Part shown: one piece after another, positions 10,467 through 20,876 of the stretch
Numbering within the stretch: position 1 is the stretch's first letter
Layout of the letters: the number at the start of each line of letters is the position of its first letter
NCBI GenBank assembly: GCA_029959085.1
Contig: JARWIR010000035.1
Span: forward strand, 3,702,501-3,766,500
DNA from: Nemophila menziesii
Taxonomy: Eukaryota > Streptophyta > Magnoliopsida > Boraginales > Hydrophyllaceae
Direction of reading: 5' to 3'
Length of the DNA stretch: 64,000 nt
Position numbers and translations under genes: made by a program
The notes under the pieces: model-generated
Told to the model about the DNA's origin: nothing
Database searches by the model: none
What the model saw: only the letters and a program-made list of their open reading frames with translations

Positions 10467-11942
10467 TGATGTCTCCTCATTTGTGATAGTAAAATACACT
10501 CATGAGACATCATTTTAGGCTTATTTATTAGTTTATAGGTTGATTTTAGCTTATTTTAGTGCACTTTCCTATTTTGGGTCTTGATTTGTAGAATTATTAT
10601 TTTTAGAGCATATTGGGTTTAATTGTTTATTTAGTATGAAGCTTTAAAGATAATTATGGAGATTAATTAGATTCCAAGTCAAAGACAACAACTTATGGAA
10701 GGAGATATGCATGGTAATTGGAGATAAGGAAGGAATTGCTAAAAAGATGGAAAAGGAAAAGCTGCCTAAATCTGGGATTCTGCAAAGATAGGCGTTTTTA
10801 CCTAATAAAGAGGCCGAATTTGGTTAGTTCCTTCTAAAGGGCCTAGATAATTCTGTTGCGATTCTTTTGGTATCTTGTGGAGCAAAATCGGACCAATAAT
10901 AAAGAAGTTATGACCAAAACAACGCAGCAGTGTTTATCTTTATTTCCATACGAATTTGAGTTGGGCTAGGAGTCCATTACTTAACTTATCTCTAAAGAAA
11001 CGAATTAGGTCAACCTCTAACCTATAAATACAGCCTCTTAACACTCTTAAATCATCCTTGGTGAAACCTTAAACCAAGAGGAAGCTTAGAACATAAGAGA
11101 GAAGTCTGGAAGGAGCTGTCATCAACAATGTCTTCTTCTCCCTTTAGATTTGTAATTTCTTTCTTTTCTTTCATGAACTAATTTTCTTTAGCTTAAGTTT
11201 TAGCATTAATGTATGAACCCTAGTTTTGATTGACATCTATCTAATTTGGGAATATAATGTTTTAAATAGAATTATAGTTTTTATTCTCTGTTTATGTGTT
11301 TGAATTTATATTCTGTGTTCTTGTGGACGGCCGCCATTAGAATTACCATCTAGTAATTAGGATACCATTGACAACGGTGTTTAATTGCATGTTTAGCACA
11401 TAACGTTTAGTTTTAGGTTTGATCTGACAACCCAACCTATCTAGATAATCACTATGGTTGAGTCTTGTGACTCTTTACCAATTACAGGAAAAGTTTGCTT
11501 AGGAAGCCTTATTGACACAGGTAAATCCTATTTTAAACTACCGATAGCATATTGGGACCGATTAGGGAAATACTACATAATTCACCCTTACATGTTTAGA
11601 ACGGCAAAACTAGTGGGGATTACATGCTAATAACTTAAGCTGCATTCTCATATTACTTCTCTTTCATATTTATTTTTCTGTCTTTTTAATTCTTAGTTTA
11701 ATTCAGTTTATTAGAAAATCAATAAAAATCTATTTGTCTTTACTTTTAATTGCGTTTAGTTGTTCTAGCTTTAATTATTTACACTTGGTATTTGCATAAG
11801 ATTCTCCTAACCTCTGTAGTCTCTGCGGAACGAATCTTTATCTAAAACTTGCATACGATCTGTATACTTGCAGAACCGTGTAGTTTAGGGTGTTATTTGC
11901 ACGTTAATTACATCTTATTTTATCACACCCTAGGCCCCACCA
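10467..11942 (+). repeat. 3' LTR (1,476 bp)
   Basis: Equal in length to the 5' LTR with about five substitutions and no indel. It ends in CCCCACCA, followed by the GTTAC target duplication at 11943-11947. Confidence 0.97.
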
Positions 11943-11947
11943 GTTAC
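11943..11947 (+). repeat. Target-site duplication, right copy (GTTAC)
   Basis: An exact copy of 671-675. It marks where the interrupted transposase sequence resumes. Confidence 0.95.
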
Positions 11948-13855
11948 CATCGACGTTTGTTTGAACGATTGTGTTATTTATTACAAAGAAAACAAAGACC
12001 TTGACAAGTGTCCAGTTTGTAACGAGTCTAGATGGGATCCAAAGAAGGGTATCAAAGTACCGCATAAGAAGCTTCGATATTTTCCGATTGCTCCTAGATT
12101 ACAGCGACTATTCGCTTCAACGCACACCGCTGAAGACATGATTTGGCACCATACCGGTAACAGTGCAGATCCGGATGTGTTGCGTCATCCGGTTGATGGT
12201 GATAGTTGGAAGAGATTTGCAGCGCTACACCCTGAGTTTGCTAGTGAACCTCGTAACGTATATCTGGGTCTTGGAATCGATGGGTTTTGTCCTTTCTCTA
12301 TGCAGAACAACTCGTATAGCATGTGGCCAGTCATATTAACCGTATATAACTTGCCCCCGTGGGTATGCATGAAGGAGACCACTTTCCAGCTTTGTTTGTT
12401 GATTCCGGGACCCCGTTCACCCGGTAAGGACATGGATGTCTTTCTTCGTCCTGTTATAGATGAGTTGGAAGAGTTGTGGGATAATGGGATCGTTACGTAT
12501 GATGCCCACAAGAAAGAAGAGTTTACGATGAAGGTTTGTTTGTTGTCTACCACTAATGATTTCCCCGCTAGGTCATACACTTCGGGATGGTCGGGTCAAG
12601 GTTACAAAGCTTGTCCCGAATGCATGGATCATACTCCGTCATTGAGTGTGAACAAAGGGATTGTTTACTTTGACCATAGACGTTGGTTACCTGCCGGACA
12701 TCCATTTAGAAGCGAACGTGTTTTGTACAAGGAACCCGATGATAGGCGCCCACCGAAGAAATATAGTCCTGCAAGTATTCAGACACAGTTAGATGGGCTT
12801 CCAATTGTGTTTCCCGGTAAACACAAGGATTTTGGGGGAAAGATCGTGAAGCAAGATGTTAACCAGCGATTCAATTGGAAGAAAAAGAGTATTTTTTATC
12901 GTTTACCTTATTGGTCTGAAAACCTGTTGAAACATAACATTGACGTTATGCATTGCGAGAAAAACGTGTGTGATGCTCTGCTCGGTACAGTTATAGGTCT
13001 TGATGGGAAAGTTAACAAAGATAACGTGAAAGCGAGACTGGATCTTGAGAAATTGAAGATTAGAAAAGAATTGTGGTTGACTGAGAGAAATGGTAAAAAA
13101 ATATTGAAACGGGGAAAGTACACTCTAACACCGGAAAAGCGGACTATTTTTCTTGACTGGCTGAAGGCACAGAAGTTTCCCGACGGTTTTGCATCTAGTA
13201 TGAGAAACAATGTTCAAAGTGATACGGGTAAGATTATCGGCATGAAATCTCACGACTGTCACGTGATGATGCAATATCTTTTCGTGGCTAGTCTCCCCGG
13301 GCTTATTGAAGACAAAGCGATTAGTGATGTGTTTATTGGGTTAGCGAACGTGTTTAGAGTCGTTTGCAATAAAAATCTAAGCAGGAAACAGTTAGTATCG
13401 GGAAAGAAGAAGGTGGTTGAACTTATGTGTAGGCTAGAAATGATTTTACCTCCCGCGTTTTTTGATATAATGATCCACTTGGTGATACACTTATACGATG
13501 AAGCATTGCTTGGTGGCCCGGTCCAAATGCGGTGGATGTACCCATTTGAAAGGTATTTGAAAAAGTTGAAAGAGTATATCCGAAATCCGGCTAGACCAGA
13601 GGGTTCAATAGCCGAGGGGTACATTGCGGAAGAGACGTTGAATTTCATATCAAGATATCTTAGTGAAGAAAAAACAAGGTTCAACGATCCAGGCAGATAC
13701 AACGAAGCACCGCTGGTCCCAAAAGAGCTATCCGTATCCAATTCCCAATGCACTCCAGTTGGCAAGATAGAGTATGTTTCTTTACCGTATAAGGAGAAGG
13801 AGCACATAAGTTGGTATATTTTGCATAACTGCGACGAACTCGAAACATACATGAC
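11948..13855 (+). CDS. TNP2: CACTA TNP2-type transposase, rest of exon 1 (catalytic core)
   Basis: The frame resumes exactly after the retrotransposon. It starts with IDVCLNDCVIYYKEN and a zinc-finger-like CPVCNESRW, which in this family follow the LGMGY motif found just before the insertion. The Transposase_21/TNP2 core follows (LPPWVCMKE, LLIPGPRSPGKDMDVFL, then ARSYTSGWSGQGYKACPEC and NIDVMHCEKNVCDALLG). A DUF4218-type region comes next (ILPPAFFDIMIHLVIHL, GPVQMRWMYPFERYL, GSIAEGYIAEE). The ORF seems to end at TAA 13857, but AC|GTAAGT at 13855/13856 is a strong splice donor, and the next exon continues in phase 2 with the expected family sequence. The exon is therefore taken to end at 13855. 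Confidence 0.93.
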
Positions 13856-14072
13856 GTAAGTAAATATTATTATCTTATATAAATATATATTATATAAATA
13901 TATTTTTATATATATAATATATATATTTATATATTTATATTTATATATTTATATATAAATATATAATATATAATATATATATTTTTATATAAATATATAA
14001 ATATATATATATTTTTATATATATATATAAATATATATAAATATATTATATATTATATATTATATATATTTT

Positions 14073-14105
<33 letters not shown>

Positions 14106-14449
14106 ATATATACATATATTTTTATATATATATATAAATATATATAAATATATTTATATATTTATATATATTATATATTATATATTTATATATTTATATA
14201 TATATTATATATTATATATTATATATTTATATATATATTATATATTATATATTATATATTTATATATTTATATACATTTATATATATTATATATTTATAT
14301 ATTTATATATTTATATATATATTATATATTATATATTATATATTTATATATTTATATACATTTATATATATTATATATTTATATATTTATATACATTTAT
14401 ATATATTATATATTTATATTAGTTTATTTATACTCATTTACAATTATAG
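13856..14449 (+). repeat. TNP2 intron 1, almost pure AT microsatellite
   Basis: The intron runs from GTAAGT (13856) to an AATTATAG acceptor (ends 14449). Almost all of it is (TA)n mixed with TTTATATA and TATATTATA units, and longer sub-blocks recur (for example around 14250-14400). Such sequence expands and contracts easily and is prone to assembly error. Confidence 0.85.
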
Positions 14450-14534
14450 TGAACACAAATCAACACTTACGGGAACGAGTGGTGAAATAGATATTACGCA
14501 TCGTCGAACATTTAAGGAATGGTTTTTGGAAAAG
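14450..14534 (+). CDS. TNP2: CACTA TNP2-type transposase, exon 2 (85 bp)
   Basis: A small exon between a TATAG acceptor and a G|GTATGT donor. It continues from phase 2 and encodes EHKSTLTG... to HRRTFKEWFLEK. The HR-x-F-x-x-WF pattern matches the segment found between the DUF4218 and DUF4216 regions in TNP2 proteins. It is too short to appear as a stand-alone ORF. Exon 3 begins in phase 0, as required. Confidence 0.85.
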
Positions 14535-14609
14535 GTATGTAATTTTAGGCATTGGTTTATAACTTATATATTTATTATCAAAGTACTAACTATTATTGTT
14601 GTATATTAG

Positions 14610-15353
14610 ATTCATGGAATGCATTCACGTGGAGATCCATTAGCTACCCCCGAGATGGTGTCCTTGGCAAACATGTCTTACGGTTCGGTGCATAAATATG
14701 ATTCATGTGTTGTGAACGGTGTCAAGTGGTTAACTAAGTCCAAAGGAGAGAAAAGAGTGACGCAGGATTACGGAATGTGTACCATTTACAATGAAGAACC
14801 CTATTATGGGGAATTAATCAAAATCTTGGAGGTTATGTACACTGGAGGGTGCTCGGTTGTGTTATTTGTCTGTAAGTGGTATAAAAAGTCTGGATCGAGG
14901 CAAGAACATGGGGTGACATTTATCAACACAACAAACTTTGAGTGGGCTGACGAACCATACATTTTAGCATCGCAGGCCAAGAAAGTGTTTTACATCGACG
15001 AGATTAGTTCAAAGAAATCAATGAAAGGGTGGAAAGCCGTTTGGGAAATAAACGATCGTCACGGATGGAGTCCTGAGTTATGGGGTTCGGAATCACTCCC
15101 TACTGGAAATGAGAGCATCAGCATACCATTGGATAGCACGGGGAACGAGAACATCAGCATGCCACTGGCATCCACCGAGGAGATCGAGATTGATCCTGCT
15201 CATTTTTTTATTGATTTGTCTTTTGATACGGTTATTGATGAGAATGAGGAAATTCATGATGACACCTTGGATGAATACGGTGATGAAGAAGAACCTATAG
15301 AGGTTGATAGCGATGATGAACCCATAGTTATTAGTGGATATGATAGTGATTAG
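14610..15353 (+). CDS. TNP2: CACTA TNP2-type transposase, exon 3 (DUF4216 and acidic tail)
   Basis: It follows a 75-bp intron (14535-14609; GTATGT...ATTAG). It starts IHGMHSRGDPLATPEMVSLA and contains a DUF4216-like region (YDSCVVNGVKWLT, then YYGELIKILEVMYTGG, VVLFVCKWY), typical of the C-terminus of plant CACTA transposases. The last 60 residues are very acidic (many Asp/Glu) and end at TAG 15353. The same tail is found in CACTA-2 at 50812-50945. Joined exons give 1,126 codons, about the usual length for this family. The gene is intact except for the retrotransposon. Confidence 0.92.
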   Translation: MHGMHSRGDPLATPEMVSLANMSYGSVHKYDSCVVNGVKWLTKSKGEKRVTQDYGMCTIYNEEPYYGELIKILEVMYTGGCSVVLFVCKWYKKSGSRQEHGVTFINTTNFEWADEPYILASQAKKVFYIDEISSKKSMKGWKAVWEINDRHGWSPELWGSESLPTGNESISIPLDSTGNENISMPLASTEEIEIDPAHFFIDLSFDTVIDENEEIHDDTLDEYGDEEEPIEVDSDDEPIVISGYDSD

Positions 15354-15380
15354 GTTTTATTTTGGTTTATTTGTATTAAC

Positions 15381-17320
15381 TTTGACCACAAACACTTAAC
15401 TTTGACTCTAAACACTTAACTTTGACCACAAACACTTAACTTTGACTCTAAACACTTAACTTTGACCATAAACACTTAACTTTGACTCTAAACACTCAAC
15501 TATGACTCTAAACACTTAACTTTGACTCTAAACACTTATCTTTGACCATGAACACTTAACTTTGACCATAAACACTTAACTTTGACCATAAACACTTAAC
15601 TTTGACCATGAACACTTAACTTTGACCATGAACACTTAACTTTGACTCTAAACACTTAACTTTGACCATGAACACTTAACTTTGACTCTAAACACTTAAC
15701 TTTGACCATGAACACTCAACTATGACTCTAAACACTTAACTTTGACCACAAACACTTAACTTTGACTCTAAACACTTAACTTTGACCATGAACACTTAAC
15801 TTTGACCACAAACACTTAACTTTGACTCTAAACACTTAACTTTGACCATGAACACTTAACTTTGACTCTAAACACTTAACTTTGACCATGAACACTTAAC
15901 TTTGACTCTAAACACTTAACTTTGACTCTAAACACTTAACTTTGACCACAAACACTTAACTTTGACTCTAAACACTTACCTTTGACCATGAACACTTAAC
16001 TTTGACCACAAACACTTAACTTTGACTCTAAACACTTAACTTTGACCATGAACACTTAACTTTGACTCTAAACACTTAACTTTGACTCTAAACACTTAAC
16101 TTTGACCACAAACACTTAACTTTGACTCTAAACACTTAACTTTGACCATGAACACTTAACTTTGACCACAAACACTTAACTTTGACTCTAAACACTTAAC
16201 TTTGACCATGAACACTTAACTTTGACTCTAAACACTTAACTTTGACCACAAACACTTAACTTTGACTCTAAACACTTAACTTTGACCATGAACACTTAAC
16301 TTTGACCACAAACACTTAACTTTGACTCTAAACACTTAACTTTGACCACAAACACTTAACTTTGACTCTAAACACTTAACTTTGACCATAAACACTTAAC
16401 TTTGACCACAAACACTTAACTTTGACTCTAAACACTTAACTTTGACCATGAACACTTAACTTTGACTCTAAACACTTAACTTTGACCATGAATACTTAAC
16501 TTTGACCATAAACACTTAACTTTGACCACAAACACTTAACTTTGACCATGAACACTTAACTTTGACTCTAAACACTTAACTTTGACCATGAACACTCAAC
16601 TTTGACCATAAACACTTAACTTTGACCATAAACACTTAACTTTGACCATAAACACTTAACTTTGACCACAAACACTTAACTTTGACTCTAAACACTTAAC
16701 TTTGACCATGAACACTTAACTTTGACTCTAAAAACTTAACTTTGACCACAAACACTTAACTTTGATTCTAAACACTTAACTTTGACCATGAACACTTAAC
16801 TTTGACCACAAACACTTAACTTTGACTCTAAACACTTAACTTTGACCACAAACACTTAACTTTGACTCTAAACACTTAACTTTGACCATAAACACTTAAC
16901 TTTGACCACAAACACTTAACTTTGACTCTAAACACTTAACTTTGACCATGAACACTTAACTTTGACTCTAAACACTTAACTTTGACCACAAACACTTAAC
17001 TTTGACTCTAAACACTTAACTTTGACCACAAACACTTAACTTTGACTCTAAACACTTAACTTTGACCATGAACACTTAACTTTGACTCTAAACACTTAAC
17101 TTTGACCACAAACACTTAACTTTGACTCTAAACACTTAATTTTGACCATAAACACTTAACTTTGACTCTAAACACTCAACTATGACTCTAAACACTTAAC
17201 TTTGACCATGAACACTTAACTTTGACCACAAACACTTAACTTTGACTCTAAACACCTAACTTTGACCACAAACACTTAACTTTGACCATAAACACTTAAC
17301 TTTGACCATAAACACCTGAA
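15381..17320 (+). repeat. 20-bp minisatellite, 97 monomers, TTGAC in nearly every unit
   Basis: The monomer is TTTGACCACAAACACTTAAC; the four bases after TTTGAC vary among CACA, CATG, CATA and TCTA-type forms. The 20-bp register does not slip over 1,940 bp, and monomer types alternate in short higher-order patterns. The array starts 28 bp after the transposase stop codon and ends about 415 bp before the tnpA TATA box. All but a few monomers contain TTGACC or TTGACT, the core of the plant W-box bound by WRKY factors. Whether it acts as an enhancer is not shown by the sequence. Confidence 0.95.
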
Positions 17321-17398
17321 CACCCAATTAAAAATGTGAAAAGGAACCTAAAAAAACACAAAAAAAAATACAAGAAAGGGTAAGCATCTTAAACCCCC

Positions 17399-17431
<33 letters not shown>
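17321..17431 (+). other. AT-rich spacer with a long A tract
   Basis: Short A-rich spacer between the minisatellite and the palindrome cluster, including about 27 consecutive A bases near 17405-17431. Confidence 0.7.
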
Positions 17432-17432
<1 letters not shown>

Positions 17433-17730
17433 TTACGACGGCATTCAAATGGATTAGAGACGACATTCAACCTTTGAATGTCGTTGCTAATTATTCGCGA
17501 CGACATTCAAAGGGATAGTCGTCGCTAAACAATAATAAAAAATTTGATTGGTCTTCGTGGGCGGTCAACTTTCCCGCCCACGAAAATTAGCGACGACAAA
17601 CCAAAAATTCGCGACGGATACTCGTCGCTAAACCAAGGCACGCAAGGGGCGTGTGTACGTGGGGCGACACGTGTCCCGTTTCGCGACGAAACTTCAGGAT
17701 TCGCGACGACTAGCGTGTCGTCGCTAATCT
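17432..17730 (+). promoter_or_regulatory. Palindromic GACGAC motif cluster upstream of tnpA
   Basis: Motifs TTAGCGACGAC, TTCGCGACGAC and their complement GTCGTCGCTAA occur repeatedly, several as facing pairs. One hairpin is ACGACATTCA ... TGAATGTCGT (17460-17484). The same motif family fills the 3' subterminal region (20877-21318). In En/Spm, TnpA binds 12-bp subterminal motifs and also affects the element's promoter. By analogy this cluster may be a TnpA target, but that is inference. Confidence 0.6.
17554..17584. repeat. Perfect 11-bp inverted repeat upstream of tnpA
   Basis: TTCGTGGGCGG (17554-17564) and CCGCCCACGAA (17574-17584) flank a 9-base loop. CACTA-2 keeps the structure at 52523-52549 with both arms changed to match. 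Confidence 0.85.
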
Positions 17731-17737
17731 TTTATTC

Positions 17738-17743
17738 TATAAA
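17738..17743 (+). promoter_or_regulatory. tnpA core promoter (TATAAA)
   Basis: TATAAAGCCCTAACCGAGCTC lies upstream of a C/A-rich leader (TTTCTGCCATCACAAACACTC). CACTA-2 has the counterpart (52706-52730), with the CCTAACCGAGCTCATTTC block conserved. Transcription likely starts about 30 bp downstream. Confidence 0.65.
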
Positions 17744-17769
17744 GCCCTAACCGAGCTCATTTCTGCCAT

Positions 17770-18957
17770 CACAAACACTCAGAAACTCACACAAAACCTC
17801 CATTTCCGCCATAGCCAAGAAGCTCCGAGTAATAACAACACCAAATCCGACATCAAGGTAATGATTCCAATCCAATAACACATTTTAATCACTACTTTTT
17901 TAATTTTTTCATTTTCAATTTCTAATATTTTTTCTTGTGTTTATTTTGTATGATTCCTTCTTCTTGGCATGGATTCATGGACGAAATCTACACCATTTCT
18001 ACGTATCAGGTTCCAATTTCCGGATCAAACTTGCATTTTTTTTATTTTTAATTTTTTTTTGTTTGTAAAAATCTATGAATGTTTGTGTGATTTGAGTAAT
18101 TCCGAGAATTATGTGTATGTTTATGGGTTGTTTGGTAATTTTTTGGTGTTAAATAACAACATTTAATTGGTATTTGGTAAAAATTAGGGTTTTGGTATGA
18201 TTTTTGTAATTTTAATGTAATAATTAGAGTGTTATTGATCTTTGATTGTGTTTTAAGATATAGGGACCTATTTGCAATATGTTTGATTTGTATGTTTAAG
18301 GACTAAAATGTAGTTTTATACTTTTTTTGGACTAAAATGCAATTTTATACCTTTTAAGGACTAAAATGCAATTTTTAAAAAATTAGGACTAAATAGCATA
18401 TTTTATAAAAAATTTGGACTAAAATCATTTGTTAGGACTCGATTGCAAATTTTAAAAGAAAAGGGACTTATTTGCAAATTTTACAAAAATAGGACTTGAA
18501 TGCAAATTTTAAAAGAAAATGGGACTAAAATGCAATTTTTAAAAAAAATAGGACTTATTTGCAAATTTTACAAAAATAGGACTTGAATGCAAATTTTAAA
18601 AGAAAATGGGACTAAAATGCAATTTTTAAAAAAAATAGGACTTATTTGCAAATTTTACAAAAATAGGACTTGATTGCAAATTTTAAAAGAAAATGGGACT
18701 AAAATGCAATTTTTAAAAAAAAATAGGACTTATTTGAAATTTTAAAAAAATAGGACTTGATTGCAAATTTTAAAAGAAAATGGGACTAAAATGCAATTTT
18801 TAAAAAAATAGGACTTATTTGCAAATTTTAAAAAATTTGGAATTATTTGTAAATTTTAAAAAATTTGGACTTAAATGCAAATTTTAAAAAAAATTGGACT
18901 TATTTTCAAATTTTAAAAAAATTTAGGACTTAAATGTAATTTTATGAAATTTTATAG
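17770..18957 (+). other. tnpA 5' UTR exon and leader intron
   Basis: A non-coding exon of about 90 bp ends at CATCAAG|GTAATG (17857/17858). A T/A-rich leader intron runs to TTTTATAG (ends 18957), directly before the ATG. The same exon and donor are recognisable in CACTA-2 (AACAAG|GTAAGC at 52826/52827). The exact transcription start is not known. Confidence 0.6.
18296..18950 (+). repeat. Intronic tandem repeats built on GGACT(T/A)...TGCAAATTTTA
   Basis: Short units such as GGACTAAAATGCAA and GGACTTATTTGCAAATTTTA repeat about every 30-37 bp. A compound unit of about 88 bp is repeated roughly three times around 18480-18780. Only the first, divergent units remain in CACTA-2 (53240-53360). Confidence 0.75.
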
Positions 18958-20591
18958 ATGGCTGCTGTCATGGGTAGGAGTCACGATGGAGATGGGAGGG
19001 GTAACGATCCCCCGAGGGGTCCACCACGTTCGAATGCTGATTGTAACCAACCATCGGGTAATAAAAAATTCAATTAATGTTTATTTATCACTTAAAAAAA
19101 TATGTAGTTACTAAATATTCTTTCACTAAAACAGGTGAACGTAAAAGAAGGAGACCGAAAGCTGCCACCTCTATCCGGACAGCTCAGGAGACCCTGAAGA
19201 GAGTCGGCTGGCCCATTCCAGTTGACTTTTCTGTCATAGACGGCACCTGGAACTTCGTCGGCCCATATAGCAAACACGTGGGTCAGGTGGCTGGTAATGC
19301 GGTTCGAGATGCTGTTCCCCCTTGCTACAAAGAATGGAAAGAGGTCCCCGACCATAACAAAGGGGTAGTTTTGCAGCGACTTCATCAGTTTTTTGATTTA
19401 GAGGAGTGGAGGAGGCGAGGCGATTGGGAAGAGATCACTAAGAGATTGACTACGATGACATCTGGAGCCTACAGGCGATACAAGTCGGATTTGAAGAACG
19501 ACTATTACTACACGGGTGAAAATCCACCAGATGTTGACCCGGCGATTTGGGAGGCGACGAAGAAGATGTGGGATGACTTGGCGAAACAGGTAGAAAAAAA
19601 TAATTTATTAATTATTTTATACATTTTTTTAAATTAATTTTATAACTACTTCTTTTTTATTTGTAACAGAGTCAGGCTGATATAAACAAGAAGAAACGAG
19701 AGCAGCAGACAGTTCCGAGCAAGGCGGGGTCAAGGAACTGGTCACAGACCCGGGAGGTGATTATTGAGGTATAAGTTTTAAAAATTAAAATATAATTTAG
19801 TATTTAATTTAATTTAATTGTTAACTAATTAAAATTTGTTACTGTATACTGTCCAGGGGAAGCTGAAGACGGTGACGATAGAGCCGTTGACTTTTACAGA
19901 TGACGAGACCCAGGAGGAGATGGAGCTTCCTCCTTTAAGCGGCTATTTCGACCACCTCTCCTATGATGCTGCTACAGATAGCTGGCGTGACGAGCGTTTG
20001 GAGAAAGCTAGTGTAAGTTTTTTTTTTAAATTGATTTAAATTAATTTATTATTTTAAATTTATTTTTTTATTAATCTAATTTATTTTTAAATTGAAATCT
20101 AATTACAGGGTGTTCTCCGGGAGAAGATGAAGAAGAAGGTTGTGCAGGCCGGAGCGGAGGGTACTGAAGTTAGCATCCAGGAGCAGATGGATGCCATGCT
20201 CGAGACAATAATGGAGGTCCTACACCCACCCAAGACTAAATACTGGGTGCCTACCATTGGTCCGGTCCGGAAACGATCCAGGACTCCTACACAGCCGGAC
20301 AGGGAGAACGATGAGCTGCTTAAGGCGGTTCTGGATGGGATGAACGAGCTTCGCGCGGCTCAAAATCTTCCACCTATACCGGATCCATCCTCCGCATCAC
20401 CCGGGCCCACAGCTTCTTCTAGTCGGCCGAGTCAACCCCCGAGCATGGCAGAGACTCTCTTCGAGGCATTAAACGGGATGAGAATCGCCAATGGAATGCA
20501 GCCGATCAGCAAACCCGGGCCCACTAGACGAGATGAAGAGAGTGAAGATGAGGAGAGAAGAGGAGATGGAGAAGATCGTGGTGACGATTGA
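18958..20591 (+). CDS. tnpA: CACTA TnpA/Ptta-type DNA-binding protein, five coding exons
   Basis: The gene model is 18958-19057, 19135-19589, 19670-19768, 19857-20012 and 20109-20591. All introns are GT-AG and all phases agree, giving 430 residues. ATG 18958 is the first codon after the leader-intron acceptor. The middle matches the plant Transposase_24 (Ptta/En/Spm) family: GWPIPVDF, then GDWEEIT, MTSGAYRRYKSDLKNDYY, NPPDVDPAIWEATKKMW, and AGSRNWSQTREVI. A helical region follows (EEMELPPLSGYFDHL), then a Pro/Ser-rich C-terminus with two similar segments (LDGMNELRAAQNLPPIP and LNGMRIANGMQPI) and an acidic end. TnpA proteins bind the subterminal repeats and assist the TNP2 transposase. The gene looks intact. 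A C-terminal relic of a related copy lies at 55239-55420. Confidence 0.88.
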
Positions 20592-20876
20592 GATTTTTAT
20601 TTATTTATTTGGTTGTTTGGTTTGTAATTTTAAGAATTTTACGTTTATTTTGTATGTTTGACTTGCATTTTGACTTTGACTACGTTTGACTTTATTTCAC
20701 GTTCAGTATTTGAATCGATTTATCGTATTTTATATGTATTTTTGGATTTTTATTTATTTATATTTTTGCATTATATTAAAAATCAAAATAATAATAAAAT
20801 AGTAAAATTTAAATAATAAAGAAAAATAAAACAAATAAAACAGTAAAAAAAAAAATCAAAAAAAAAAAAAAAAGAA
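20592..20876 (+). other. tnpA 3' UTR and A/T-rich spacer
   Basis: A T-rich stretch is followed by A-rich sequence with several long A runs. No gene is present. It probably includes the tnpA polyadenylation site. Confidence 0.6.

Larger units (their letters stand above)
676..11942 (+). mobile_element. Athila-lineage Ty3/gypsy LTR retrotransposon, nested in CACTA-1
   Basis: The element is complete: 1,476-bp LTRs with TG...CA ends, 5-bp TSD, tRNA-Asp primer-binding site, gag-protease-RT-RNaseH-integrase order and a polypurine tract. About 3 kb of extra sequence with a small ORF lies between integrase and the 3' LTR. The Ty3/gypsy order, the tRNA-Asp-type PBS, the DLGAS protease, the long LTRs and the extra 3' region together suggest the Athila branch of the Tat/Athila clade. 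Its orientation is the same as the host transposase gene. The two LTRs differ at about five sites, so insertion was recent. A single in-frame stop in pol is the only obvious coding defect. Confidence 0.95.

Noticed and set aside
15381..17320. CRISPR-like regular repeat array
   Set aside because: The repeats are contiguous 20-bp monomers without unique spacers, in a plant transposon; it is a minisatellite.
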